Part shown: in pieces, positions 1 to 8,184 of the stretch
How positions within the stretch are numbered: the first letter of the stretch is position 1
How the letters are laid out: each line of letters starts with the position of its first letter
Assembly: GCF_051882455.1 (NCBI RefSeq)
Contig: NZ_JBJERV010000034.1
Span: forward strand, 1 to 64,000
Direction: 5' to 3'
Origin: Huintestinicola sp051882455
GTDB lineage: Bacteria > Bacillota > Clostridia > Oscillospirales > Ruminococcaceae
DNA length: 64,000 nt
The notes under the pieces: model-generated
Databases searched by the model: none
Told to the model about the DNA's origin: nothing
What the model saw: only the letters and a program-made list of their open reading frames with translations
Made by a program: the position numbers and the translations under genes

Positions 1-1253
1 TCATCGAAAACAGGGGCATTTTTCAGCTTGTACTTAGCTGCGGCAGACTTAATATCCTCGGAGATAAGCTTTGCCTTTGCTCCTCCGCAGTTGAGCTTGC
101 CATCGGCATCGCGGCAGTCTGCGGGAATGTAGGACTCTGCCAGATATTCGCCCAGCTGTACAGGGGTGAGAGCAGAGCTGTTCCAGAACAGGGAAATGTT
201 CTCCACAGCCTCGGCATCGGCAGGAGATGCGGCTCTTGCCATATTGAACACCGCAGGGTATGCGGGGCGCACTCTGAGCAGGGCTGCAATGTCCTTTTTA
301 AGCTCGTCGGCAGAAGCGGAGGAAAGCTCCGCAGCCTTTAAGCCATCGGCAAATTTTTCCTTATCGGGAGCGCTGTATTTAAAGCCGTAGCCGTTTTTCT
401 CGGAAACAAGCTTTCTGAATTTATCCTTGAGAGCGGCTGTATCGTCGGAAATGAACTCCTTTTCGTCAACGGTAACACCGCACTTTTTTCCAAGCTTTAC
501 AAAAAGCTTTGCGATAAAGGAATTCAGATCAAAGTCGATATCGGCAGCCTTAAATGCGGCTGCATGAGGATCCATATCCTTTTTGAGCCTGTCGCAAAGC
601 TCAGCCGCCTTGTCAAGCTCCTTACAGCGGGATTCGTTCTTATCGCAGGATATCTTCGTGCCGAATATCTCAAACTCGGTCTCGCCGACTATCTCGGGAG
701 ACATGACCTCGGAAACCAGTTCGTCAAGGCAGCCTTCCATCTTTTCGGAAATATCCTTGTCGGAAAGCACAACAGGCTCCTCGGGAGTACCTTTTTTATA
801 AAGGAACCGGTTTGTAAGCTTCTTGAAGGGCTGCACAACGTTTGTAAGGGGAGTAACGGGAGCGTAGGGCTTTCCCTCTTTCTTCATATGCTCCTCGCTG
901 ATGATAAGGGTATCATGCTTACCGTCGATCATCCAGTCAGCGGCTTCAAATGCACCGCTGTAAAGAAGATCGGCAATATATACCTTGCCGTTTTCTGCGG
1001 CGATCTTTCTCGCCTCGGCTATTTTAAAAGGCTCAAACTCCTCTCCGTCGGCGGACATAAGGAGCATATCGGACATACGGCATATGTCTGTGCTGTTGCT
1101 CTTTGCTTCCTCCTGTGAGCAGGGAACATAGATGACCCCGTCAAGAAAGGGGTGACAGAAAAGCCGTCCGGCAGTGAAATATCTGTCGGTAAATCCGGCT
1201 CTGAACTCTGTGCAGGCAGCTTTGAAGCGGCTGTAATCCCTAAAAATTTCCAC
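1..1253 (-). CDS. Hypothetical protein, 3' part outside window
   Basis: An open frame of 417 codons reads leftward off the window edge. The start is a GTG at 1253, preceded by a good Shine-Dalgarno (GGGAGGA, 7 nt upstream). No ATG-initiated frame covers this stretch, but the GTG frame has no stop and has the same codon preferences as the neighbouring genes. The product begins MEIFRDYSRFK and is soluble, rich in Lys, Glu, Asp and Ala, with scattered cysteines. It has no membrane segment or signal peptide, and I recognise no family. It has its own strong promoter 124 nt upstream and stands apart from the tRNA operon. I am confident that it is coding; its function is unknown. Confidence 0.8.
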   Translation of the reverse strand, partial: MEIFRDYSRFKAACTEFRAGFTDRYFTAGRLFCHPFLDGVIYVPCSQEEAKSNSTDICRMSDMLLMSADGEEFEPFKIAEARKIAAENGKVYIADLLYSGAFEAADWMIDGKHDTLIISEEHMKKEGKPYAPVTPLTNVVQPFKKLTNRFLYKKGTPEEPVVLSDKDISEKMEGCLDELVSEVMSPEIVGETEFEIFGTKISCDKNESRCKELDKAAELCDRLKKDMDPHAAAFKAADIDFDLNSFIAKLFVKLGKKCGVTVDEKEFISDDTAALKDKFRKLVSEKNGYGFKYSAPDKEKFADGLKAAELSSASADELKKDIAALLRVRPAYPAVFNMARAASPADAEAVENISLFWNSSALTPVQLGEYLAESYIPADCRDADGKLNCGGAKAKLISEDIKSAAAKYKLKNAPVFD

Positions 1254-1376
1254 AGTTGATTCCTCCCGTTTGTAAACTTCCGTTCTGCTCTCAGCACAAC
1301 GGAGCTTATTTTTCTTTTTTGCGTTTTGACCCCTTCTAACCGTTAAAAAGGGGTTTTGCCGCATCATATTATTAAC

Positions 1377-1405
1377 ATTATAACAAAAAAAAGGAAGTAT
1401 GTCAA
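1377..1405 (-). promoter_or_regulatory. Sigma-A promoter of the hypothetical gene
   Basis: On the minus strand TTGACA (1400-1405) and TATAAT (1377-1382) are separated by exactly 17 nt, a perfect vegetative promoter. The roughly 120-nt leader before the GTG start contains a small inverted repeat (CCCCTT...AAGGGG, about 1330-1352). Confidence 0.85.
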
Positions 1406-1548
1406 CGTGAAGTTAGAGTATTTTATACAAAAATATTTTCATTTCATTTTGGTACTTTTGCATAATGGAGAGAAAAGGGTAAATAAAAAAGAATAAATCA
1501 CAGTGTCCAATGACGCCATCATTTATTCCTTAGCTTAAATATAATTTT

Positions 1549-1572
1549 AGCCTTCTTCGCAAGAAGAAGGCT
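1549..1572 (-). terminator. Hairpin downstream of tRNA operon
   Basis: A 10-bp perfect stem (AGCCTTCTTC / GAAGAAGGCT) with a GCAA loop lies 7 nt beyond the tRNA-His 3' end. The downstream tract on the minus strand is AT-rich (AAAATTATATTT) rather than a clean U-run, so it is a probable rather than classic intrinsic terminator. Confidence 0.6.
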
Positions 1573-1578
1573 GTTTTG

Positions 1579-1656
1579 TGGGGTGGGAGATGGGATTCGA
1601 ACCCACGATCTTCGGGACCACAATCCGACGCTTTAACCAGCTAAGCTACACCCACC
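1579..1656 (-). tRNA. tRNA-His (GTG)
   Basis: A full cloverleaf can be drawn. The acceptor strands are GTGGGTG and CTCCCAC (one T-T mismatch), the T-loop is TTCGAAT, and the anticodon loop TTGTGGT gives anticodon GTG. The histidine identity signature is present: an encoded extra G at position -1 (plus-strand C1656) opposite C73. The 3' CCA is encoded. It is the last gene of a three-tRNA operon. Confidence 0.95.
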
Positions 1657-1772
1657 ATATAAAATGTAACATCTGAGGATGTTACATAAAATACGTTCCC
1701 TTATGCAGAAGCCAGGGAACTTTCGGAAAATGAAACTGTACAGCAGAGCTGCTGTACGGCTTCGGAAAAAAT

Positions 1773-1849
1773 TGGCGCGTCTTACTGGATTCGAACCAGT
1801 GGCTTACTGCTTAGAAGGCAGTTACTCTATCCAGCTGAGTTAAAGACGC
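1773..1849 (-). tRNA. tRNA-Arg (TCT)
   Basis: The acceptor stem is GCGTCTT/AAGACGC. The anticodon arm ACTGC-CTTCTAA-GCAGT gives anticodon TCT, the T-arm is ACTGG-TTCGAAT-CCAGT, the discriminator is G and the CCA is encoded. It is the middle gene of the Gly-Arg-His cluster. Confidence 0.96.
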
Positions 1850-1878
1850 ATATATATAACCCCGATTTCCGGGGATTG

Positions 1879-1952
1879 TGGAGCGGGTGATGGGAATCGA
1901 ACCCACGCGACCAGCTTGGAAGGCTGGAGTTCTACCATTGAACTACACCCGC
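1879..1952 (-). tRNA. tRNA-Gly (TCC)
   Basis: The acceptor stem is GCGGGTG/CACCCGC. The anticodon arm CCAGC-CTTCCAA-GCTGG gives anticodon TCC, the T-arm is GTGGG-TTCGATT-CCCAT, and CCA is encoded. It is the first gene of the operon, about 50 nt downstream of a strong promoter. Confidence 0.96.
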
Positions 1953-2006
1953 ATTGAGGGGTATCACTAAAGGCGTTTCAGGCATTCACCTCAAGTGACG
2001 TTTTAT

Positions 2007-2035
2007 ATTATATCACACAAAATCCCCTGTGTCAA
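2007..2035 (-). promoter_or_regulatory. Promoter of the tRNA operon
   Basis: Minus-strand TTGACA (2030-2035), 17-nt spacer, TATAAT (2007-2012). Both hexamers are perfect, as expected for a stable-RNA promoter. Confidence 0.9.
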
Positions 2036-2140
2036 GTGTTTTTTGAGAAAAATTATTTGCAAAGGGTATCGTTTTTTTGTGCAATATAAGCAACTTTTCC
2101 CTAAAACCGCTTTATTCCGACACTTAGCTAAAAATATTCA

Positions 2141-2169
2141 TTGACAAAGCCGCAGAAAAAAGATATAAT
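2141..2169 (+). promoter_or_regulatory. Promoter of the aconitase operon
   Basis: TTGACA (2141-2146), 17-nt spacer, TATAAT (2164-2169). It drives a leader of about 100 nt ahead of the aconitase start at 2278. Confidence 0.9.
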
Positions 2170-2189
2170 AATAAGTATAAAAAAGCAAG

Positions 2190-2257
2190 GGTGCTTGATC
2201 TCTGTCGGGCACCTGCGCGGACAGCGCCAGTGCGGACGGCGGGATCAGCCCCGCACT
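2190..2257 (+). promoter_or_regulatory. Structured 5' leader of aconitase mRNA
   Basis: Two hairpins can be drawn in the untranslated leader: GGTGC...GCACC (2190-2213) and AGTGCGG...CCGCACT (2229-2257). The second ends three nucleotides before the Shine-Dalgarno AAAGGA (2261-2266). I recognise no known riboswitch class. A translational control role is inference only. Confidence 0.4.
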
Positions 2258-2277
2258 TTGAAAGGATTGATTTTAAA

Positions 2278-4215
2278 ATGGGACTCACACTTACCGAAAA
2301 GATCCTCAAGGCTCACGTTGTTGACGGCGAATTCGTCAAGGGCAGCGAGATCGGCATCAGGATCGACCAGACACTGACACAGGACGCTACAGGTACTATG
2401 GCATATCTCGAGTTTGAGGCTATGGGCGTTCCCAGAGTCAAGACCGAGAGATCTGTCGCTTACATTGACCACAACACCCTCCAGTCGGGCTTCGAAAATG
2501 CCGACGACCACCGCTTCATCGGCTCTGTTGCCAAAAAGCACGGCATTTATTTCTCCCGTCCCGGCAACGGTATCTGCCATCAGGTACACCTTGAGCGTTT
2601 CGGCGCTCCCGGCAAGACCCTTATCGGCTCCGACAGCCACACCCCCACAGGCGGCGGCATCGGTATGATCGCTATCGGCGCAGGCGGCCTGGACGTTGCT
2701 GTTGCAATGGGCGGCGGCGCATACTATATTACATACCCTAAGATCGTTAAGGTCGAGCTTACAGGCAAGCTTTCCCCCTGGGTATCCGCAAAGGACGTTA
2801 TCCTTGAAGTGCTCAGACGTCTCTCCGTTAAGGGCGGCGTGGGCAAGGTCATCGAGTACTGCGGCGAGGGCGTAAAGACCCTTTCTGTGCCCGAGAGAGC
2901 TACCATTACAAATATGGGCGCTGAGCTTGGCGCTACCACATCTATATTCCCCTCCGACGAGACTACAAGAGAATTTCTCAAGGCTCAGAAGCGTGAGGAC
3001 GTTTATGTTCCCCTGTCTGCTGACCCCGACGCAGTTTACGACGAGGTAGTTGAGATAAACCTCTCCGAGCTGGTTCCTCTTGCTGCTTGTCCTCATTCTC
3101 CCGACAATGTCAAGACCGTTGAGGAGATCGGCGAGCTGAAGATAGATCAGGTCTGCATCGGTTCCTGCACAAACAGCTCCCTTATGGATATGATGAAGGT
3201 GGCTCACATCTTAAAGGGCAAGACCGTTCACCCCGACGTTTCCCTTTCCATCGCCCCCGGCTCCAAGCAGGTTCTTAATATGCTGGCTCAGAACGGCGCT
3301 CTGGCTGTTATGATAGACGCAGGCGCAAGAATACTTGAGTCTGCCTGCGGTCCCTGCATCGGAATGGGTCAGTCGCCTAACTCAAAGGGCGTTTCCCTCA
3401 GGACCTTCAACCGTAACTTTGAAGGCAGAAGCGGCACAAAGGACGGTCAGATATATCTGGTATCTCCCGAAATGGCTGCAGCTTCCGCTCTCACCGGCTT
3501 CCTTACAGACCCCAGAACTCTTGAGGGCACATTTGAATTTACTATGCCCAAGGAGTTCGTTATCAACGACAATATGGTGGTTCCTCCCGCGACTGAGGCT
3601 GAGATGGACTCCGTTCAGATACTCCGCGGTCCCAACATCAAGCCCTTCCCCGAGACAGCTCCCCTTTCCGAGACTATCGAGTGCGGCTGCTCCCTCAAGG
3701 TTGGCGACAACATCACCACCGACCACATTATGCCCGCAGGTGCAAAGATACTTCCCCTGCGCTCCAATATCCCCGCTATCTCCAACTACTGCTTCACCGT
3801 CTGCGACGAGAAGTTCCCCGAGAGAGCAAAGTCCATGGGCAAGAGCATTATCGTGGGCGGCTCCAACTACGGTCAGGGCTCCTCTCGTGAGCACGCAGCC
3901 CTTGCTCCCCTTTATCTGGGCGTTAAGGCTGTTCTCGTTAAGAGCTTTGCACGTATCCACAGAGCAAACCTCATCAATGCAGGCATACTTCCTCTTACAT
4001 TCGTAAACGAGGCTGATTACGAGAACATCGCTCAGGGCGACGAGCTTGTTATCGCTGATGTAAGAAAGGCTGTTTCCGAGGGAAGATCCGAGCTTACCGT
4101 TGTGAACAAGACAAACGGCAAGGAGATCCCCGTTCTCTGCGAGCTTACAGGCAGAACAAAGGATATCGTTCTCGCAGGCGGACTGCTTGACTACACAAGA
4201 GAGTCATTAAAGTAA
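2278..4215 (+). CDS. acn: Aconitate hydratase (aconitase)
   Basis: Interconverts citrate and isocitrate through aconitate in the cytoplasm. The protein is 645 aa, the length of the compact bacterial/archaeal aconitase type rather than the roughly 900-aa AcnA. It carries the substrate-loop motif SDSHTPTGGG near residue 118. The three [4Fe-4S] ligands are C297 (in CIGSCTNSS), C357 and C360 (in ACGPCIGMG). The C-terminal swivel domain follows from about residue 480, with GSNYGQGSSREHAALAP. The frame is open further upstream, but ATG 2278 has a correctly spaced AAAGGA and begins where the family normally begins. Two small genes and isocitrate dehydrogenase follow, so the cluster makes 2-oxoglutarate for glutamate synthesis. 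No citrate synthase gene lies in the window. Confidence 0.96.
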   Translation: MGLTLTEKILKAHVVDGEFVKGSEIGIRIDQTLTQDATGTMAYLEFEAMGVPRVKTERSVAYIDHNTLQSGFENADDHRFIGSVAKKHGIYFSRPGNGICHQVHLERFGAPGKTLIGSDSHTPTGGGIGMIAIGAGGLDVAVAMGGGAYYITYPKIVKVELTGKLSPWVSAKDVILEVLRRLSVKGGVGKVIEYCGEGVKTLSVPERATITNMGAELGATTSIFPSDETTREFLKAQKREDVYVPLSADPDAVYDEVVEINLSELVPLAACPHSPDNVKTVEEIGELKIDQVCIGSCTNSSLMDMMKVAHILKGKTVHPDVSLSIAPGSKQVLNMLAQNGALAVMIDAGARILESACGPCIGMGQSPNSKGVSLRTFNRNFEGRSGTKDGQIYLVSPEMAAASALTGFLTDPRTLEGTFEFTMPKEFVINDNMVVPPATEAEMDSVQILRGPNIKPFPETAPLSETIECGCSLKVGDNITTDHIMPAGAKILPLRSNIPAISNYCFTVCDEKFPERAKSMGKSIIVGGSNYGQGSSREHAALAPLYLGVKAVLVKSFARIHRANLINAGILPLTFVNEADYENIAQGDELVIADVRKAVSEGRSELTVVNKTNGKEIPVLCELTGRTKDIVLAGGLLDYTRESLK

Positions 4216-4267
4216 GCATAAATATCGGTTCGGAATGGAGAGAAGGGTCATGGAGACGGAGTTTTTT

Positions 4268-4459
4268 ATGCTGAGACGAAGAAGTCCCGAAACTGCGGGC
4301 GAATGGATAGCGTTTATCATAGCCATAGCTGCAGCAACGGCTGTTGACGCTTTGCTGAAAAAGAACTTCCCCAATATGGCTCTCAGGCTCAGAAGAGGAC
4401 TTTCCTCCATTGCAACGCTGATAATTTTACTTCTGTACTTTTTTGTCATCAGAAAATAA
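4268..4459 (+). CDS. Small two-span membrane protein
   Basis: A 63-aa protein starting MLRRRSPETAGEW, with hydrophobic segments at about residues 12-28 and 44-60 separated by a basic loop (LKKNFPNMALRLRRG). ATG 4268 is preferred because GGAG (4258-4261) lies 6 nt upstream. In-frame ATGs at 4235 and 4250 are possible but have poorer spacing. Its TAA overlaps the ATG of the next gene (TAATG), implying translational coupling. I recognise no family. Confidence 0.6.
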   Translation: MLRRRSPETAGEWIAFIIAIAAATAVDALLKKNFPNMALRLRRGLSSIATLIILLLYFFVIRK

Positions 4460-4926
4460 TGGAACAGAGACCTATTACCTTGGCAAAATGCGGTATGGAC
4501 TGCACCTCCTGCCGCTTTGCCCTTGAAAATGACTGCCCCGGCTGCCCCTACTGCACACCATCCGAAAACCGCGAAAAGCTGTTTGAGGACGAGGAATGCG
4601 AGGTGGGCAGATGTGCGGAGGAAAAAGGCTTTGAGCACTGCGGAAAATGCCCGGGATTTCCCTGCGAAGCCCTCAGAGAGGTAAGCTTCGACACCGAAAC
4701 GGGTGACGGGGGAAACAGGCTCATGCGGCTCAAGGCTATGAAAGACGAGGAGTTCCGCTTAAAAAGGCGCAGGCTCGCCGCTCCCCTGACGGGAGGCTGT
4801 CTGGGTCTGATAACAGGCGTCATAACAGGCTGCATCACGGGGGATATCCCGCAGATGATAGCCGCAGGGCTTGCAGCCGGTATCGGTCTTGGCTTCATTG
4901 CAGGCATTTCAAAGGGAGACAAGTGA
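4459..4926 (+). CDS. DUF3795-like Cys-rich protein with membrane tail
   Basis: The 155-aa protein has an N-terminal cysteine-rich module (CGMDCTSCRF, CPGCPYC, CEVGRC, HCGKCPGFPC; residues 11-70) matching the DUF3795 pattern of probable metal-binding small domains. A charged linker follows. The Gly-rich C-terminus (residues 110-150) alternates GLITGVITGCITG and AAGLAAGIGLGFIAGI, likely one or two membrane segments. It starts inside the stop codon of the preceding gene and precedes icd by 63 nt. Its role between aconitase and isocitrate dehydrogenase is unknown. Confidence 0.75.
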   Translation: MEQRPITLAKCGMDCTSCRFALENDCPGCPYCTPSENREKLFEDEECEVGRCAEEKGFEHCGKCPGFPCEALREVSFDTETGDGGNRLMRLKAMKDEEFRLKRRRLAAPLTGGCLGLITGVITGCITGDIPQMIAAGLAAGIGLGFIAGISKGDK

Positions 4927-4989
4927 CAATTTCCGCAAGTCTTATAAATCAGGTGCATATGGAAAAATTTTATTTGGAGGTAAACCAAA

Positions 4990-6204
4990 ATGTCCGAGAA
5001 GATCAAAATGACCACCCCCCTTGTTGAAATGGACGGAGACGAAATGACCCGAATCATCTGGAAGATGATAAAGGATATACTTATCACCCCCTATGTTGAC
5101 CTCAATACCGATTACTACGACCTTGGTCTTGTTCACAGAAACGAGACAAACGATCAGGTAACTATTGACTCCGCAGAGGCTACAAAGAAATACGGTGTTG
5201 CCGTTAAGTGCGCTACCATCACCCCCAATGCTCAGAGAATGACCGAATATGACCTGAAGGAGATGTGGAAGTCCCCCAACGGCACCATCAGAGCTATCCT
5301 CGACGGCACCGTTTTCAGAGCGCCCATCATTGTTAAGGGCATCACTCCCCTGCTCCCCACCTGGACAAAGCCCATCACCATTGCCCGTCACGCTTACGGC
5401 GATGTTTACAAGAACACCGAAATGCAGGTAGCGGAAGGCTCCAAGTGCGAGCTGGTATGCACAGATGGCGAGGGCAACGAGACACGCTCCCTTATCTATG
5501 ATTTCAAGGACAGCGCAGGCGTTATCCAGGGTCTCCACAACAAGGACAACTCCATCGCAAGCTTTGCAAAGGCTTGCTTCAACTTCGCTCTCGATACAAA
5601 GCAGGACCTGTGGTTCGCTACCAAGGACACCATTTCCAAGAAGTACGACCACCGCTTCAAGGACATTTTTGCCGAGATATACGAGAACGAGTACAAGGAG
5701 AAGTTTGAGGCTGCGGGAATTGAGTATTTCTACACTCTCATAGATGACGCAGTTGCAAGAGTTGTACGTTCAAACGGCGGCTACATCTGGGCGTGCAAGA
5801 ACTACGACGGCGACGTTATGTCCGATATGGTGGCTACCGCATTCGGCAGCCTCGGTATGATGACTTCCGTTCTGGTATCTCCCGACGGAGTTTACGAGTA
5901 CGAGGCAGCTCACGGCACTGTTACACGTCACTACTACAAGCACCTCAAGGGCGAGGAGACCTCCACAAACTCCGTTGCCACCATCTTTGCATGGTCGGGC
6001 GCTCTCAAGAAGAGAGGAGAGCTGGACGGAAACAAGGAGCTTTCAGAGTATGCCGAGAAGCTTGAGAAGGCTACTATCCGGACAATTGAAGAGGGCGTTA
6101 TGACAGGCGACCTGTACGTTCTCTCACATCTTGAGAACAAGAAGAAGGTAAACACCGAGGACTTCCTTATTGAAATAAACAAGCGTCTGGCAGCTATGAT
6201 GTGA
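4990..6204 (+). CDS. icd: NADP-dependent isocitrate dehydrogenase
   Basis: Oxidatively decarboxylates isocitrate to 2-oxoglutarate. At 404 aa it belongs to the homodimeric, eukaryote-like subfamily. Visible motifs are the substrate loop SPNGTIRAILDGTVFR (residues 95-110), the metal-binding region around DDAVARVV, and the cofactor region HGTVTRHYYKHLKG followed by STNSVATIFAW. The Arg-His pair there is the usual NADP determinant. TTGGAGG lies upstream at good spacing. Together with aconitase it forms an oxidative branch supplying 2-oxoglutarate. The next gene, rex, senses NADH/NAD, which fits control of this branch, although no clear Rex operator is visible nearby. Confidence 0.96.
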   Translation: MSEKIKMTTPLVEMDGDEMTRIIWKMIKDILITPYVDLNTDYYDLGLVHRNETNDQVTIDSAEATKKYGVAVKCATITPNAQRMTEYDLKEMWKSPNGTIRAILDGTVFRAPIIVKGITPLLPTWTKPITIARHAYGDVYKNTEMQVAEGSKCELVCTDGEGNETRSLIYDFKDSAGVIQGLHNKDNSIASFAKACFNFALDTKQDLWFATKDTISKKYDHRFKDIFAEIYENEYKEKFEAAGIEYFYTLIDDAVARVVRSNGGYIWACKNYDGDVMSDMVATAFGSLGMMTSVLVSPDGVYEYEAAHGTVTRHYYKHLKGEETSTNSVATIFAWSGALKKRGELDGNKELSEYAEKLEKATIRTIEEGVMTGDLYVLSHLENKKKVNTEDFLIEINKRLAAMM

Positions 6205-6230
6205 TGTCATAATTTCAGAAAATAGCTTAT

Positions 6231-6273
6231 CTGCGGGGGTCTGCGGCATTGCCGGGGCTGCCCGCAGTTTATT
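6231..6273 (+). terminator. Terminator after icd
   Basis: CTGCGGG (6231-6237) pairs with CCCGCAG (6261-6267), with a shorter internal GC-rich hairpin, followed by TTTATT. It separates icd from rex. Confidence 0.6.
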
Positions 6274-6306
6274 CGGAATGTGTTTTTATAACAAAGGAAT
6301 GGTCAT

Positions 6307-6951
6307 ATGGCAAGAAAAGAGGATATATCCTCCTCGGTAATAAAAAGGCTCCCCAGATATTACCGCTTTATCGGGGAGCTTATAAATCAGGGAAAGACAA
6401 GGATATCCTCCGCAGACCTTGCTGCGCAGATGTCCCTCACAGCCTCTCAGATAAGGCAGGACCTTAACTGCTTCGGCGGCTTCGGTCAGCCCGGCTGCGG
6501 CTACTCTCTCCCCGAGCTCCATTCGGAGATAGGACATATATTAGGACTTGACTGCCACCGCAAGGCTATACTTATAGGAGCGGGAAACTTAGGACGCGCC
6601 ATTGCCATTCATATGAAGTTTGAGAATTTCGGAATGGAGCTGCGGGGCATTTTCGACGCGGACGAAAACAAAACAGGTCTTACCGTTGCGGGAATGAGGA
6701 TACTCCCTATGACGGACATCGAGGACTTTATCTGCAGGGAACGCCCCGAAGCAGCTATTTTATGTATCCCCAAGGAGTCGGCGGCGGAGTGTGCCGATAT
6801 GCTGGTAGGCTGCGGCATAAAGGCATTCTGGAACTTCTCCCACTATGACCTTGCCGCAAAGCACAAGGATATTGTGGTGGAAAATGTCCACTTAGGAGAC
6901 AGCCTTATGCTTTTATCATACGGACTGACCAATTCCGAGAATGATTTTTAG
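6307..6951 (+). CDS. rex: Redox-sensing transcriptional repressor Rex
   Basis: Rex binds DNA when NADH/NAD is low and releases it on binding NADH, controlling fermentation and electron-transfer genes. The 214-aa protein has the N-terminal winged helix (LPRYYRF at 15-21; SQIRQDLNCFGGFG at 47-60, the usual QIRKDL...FGEFG recognition helix and wing). The Rossmann domain carries GAGNLG (91-96), followed by FDADENKTG. The C-terminal swapped-helix region ends NVHLGDSLMLLSYGL. ATG 6307 has AAAGGA 10 nt upstream. It is apparently monocistronic. Confidence 0.96.
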   Translation: MARKEDISSSVIKRLPRYYRFIGELINQGKTRISSADLAAQMSLTASQIRQDLNCFGGFGQPGCGYSLPELHSEIGHILGLDCHRKAILIGAGNLGRAIAIHMKFENFGMELRGIFDADENKTGLTVAGMRILPMTDIEDFICRERPEAAILCIPKESAAECADMLVGCGIKAFWNFSHYDLAAKHKDIVVENVHLGDSLMLLSYGLTNSENDF

Positions 6952-6981
6952 TGCAAAATATAGTATTTTTTACTAAAAGCA

Positions 6982-7010
6982 TTGATTTTTTGTTGAATGT
7001 GTGATATACT
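6982..7010 (+). promoter_or_regulatory. Promoter of the 328-aa hypothetical gene
   Basis: TTGATT (6982-6987), 17-nt spacer, TATACT (7005-7010) with a TGTG extended -10. The spacer holds TTGTTGA, which resembles half of a Rex operator, but there is no matching second half. Confidence 0.65.
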
Positions 7011-7096
7011 TATAAGGACGTATCGATTTTAAGACAAACTATTATTAACTTTGAAATTAACCGAACCCATATGCGGCTCGGACTGGAGGAAATATA

Positions 7097-8083
7097 ATGC
7101 CATATCCTATTATTACACCGTCTTATTTTCAGGAGCTTGCCGAGGACAACACTCTCGAGGAAAAGGTACAGTACAATATTCTGACCTCTCCCAGCGCTGT
7201 GGAGTATGTTTTCCCCATCTATCAGAAGCCGCTTATCAGAAAGCTCATGAGCATAGAAAATATACTCAGCTTCAAGATGACAAACCTCAAGCCCGAGCAC
7301 GAAGAGGAATTTATAAAGCAGGGCGAGGCTCTTGTGGAAAAGTTTCCTCAGTTAAAGCACTACTGGGATTTCAAGGTCCTCACCATGCAGATCCTCCAGA
7401 ACAGAAACTTCGTTTTTGAAAAGCGTATGCTGCTCCTTAACTATGCCTACAAGACCCTCCAGGGTATGCTTGACAAAACAAGCGGCGAGGAGCAGGACAA
7501 GTATATCGCCACATTCCTTCGGGATATGAACATTCCCAAAAATCAGGACGCTGTTATGAAATATTTCGAGTCCATCACTCCCAATTTCGCATACAGCCTC
7601 TGCGACGGTCTCTCTCTGCTCAGAGCGCTGCCCACCTCCGAGGAATATGACAAGCTCCTCGATACCGTGTTCGCTTCCGTGAACTGCGACAGGGCTATGA
7701 AGGAGTTCAAGTTCGACAAGGACGTATACCTCCCTATGAAGAAGGCTTATTACGAGGACTTCCTTAAAAACGGCAGAGAGCACTACATCGAGCAGGTAAT
7801 GGTAAACTATGTATGGACATACTGTATGCCCTATGCGGACTCCACCTCAAACCTGTGGGATAATTTCATATTCTTCAACACTCTGTTCAATACTATCAAG
7901 GTGCTTCTCACCTGCGCTACCTACAAGGCTGAGGATAAGGACGAGGCATTTGTAAATGCTGTCTCCGAATTTGACAAGGCTCTCAGAAGAACAAAGGGCA
8001 GCATCGTTAAGCTCATTGCCGCTGCCAATGCCAAGGAAGGTCTTGCCACCAACGGCGATATGGCTATCCTCTCTATGAGCTGA
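7097..8083 (+). CDS. Hypothetical helical protein
   Basis: A 328-aa soluble protein that I do not recognise. It is predicted to be mostly helical, rich in aromatic residues and Lys/Glu (for example FPQLKHYWDFKVLTMQ, YCMPYADSTSNLWDN). It has no signal peptide, membrane span or cysteine cluster. ATG 7097 has CTGGAGGAAA at ideal spacing. It has its own promoter and a candidate terminator, so it is a single-gene unit between rex and the moxR cluster. Confidence 0.8.
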   Translation: MPYPIITPSYFQELAEDNTLEEKVQYNILTSPSAVEYVFPIYQKPLIRKLMSIENILSFKMTNLKPEHEEEFIKQGEALVEKFPQLKHYWDFKVLTMQILQNRNFVFEKRMLLLNYAYKTLQGMLDKTSGEEQDKYIATFLRDMNIPKNQDAVMKYFESITPNFAYSLCDGLSLLRALPTSEEYDKLLDTVFASVNCDRAMKEFKFDKDVYLPMKKAYYEDFLKNGREHYIEQVMVNYVWTYCMPYADSTSNLWDNFIFFNTLFNTIKVLLTCATYKAEDKDEAFVNAVSEFDKALRRTKGSIVKLIAAANAKEGLATNGDMAILSMS

Positions 8084-8110
8084 TAATATCCACACATATA
8101 AACATATCCG

Positions 8111-8141
8111 GCGGCGGGAGCTATACTCTTGCCGCTTTGCT
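8111..8141 (+). terminator. Probable terminator
   Basis: GCGGC-GG-GAG and CTC-TT-GCCGC form a stem with a 2x2 internal loop around CTATA, followed by TTTGCTG. A short U-tract makes it a weak intrinsic terminator. Confidence 0.45.
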
Positions 8142-8184
8142 GTCTGTAGGACAATTACGGTAAAGTAAGGTTGGTATAATACGA

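Noticed and set aside
1019..1297. 92-codon minus-strand frame starting with ATG
   Set aside because: It is out of frame with the longer GTG-initiated gene ending at 1253, which has the ribosome site and continues through the window edge.
2245..3207. 320-codon minus-strand frame opposite aconitase
   Set aside because: It covers the conserved N-terminal half of aconitase and has no promoter or Shine-Dalgarno of its own.
6988..7004. Rex operator upstream of the 328-aa gene
   Set aside because: Only a TTGTTGA half-site is present; the inverted partner needed for Rex is not there.
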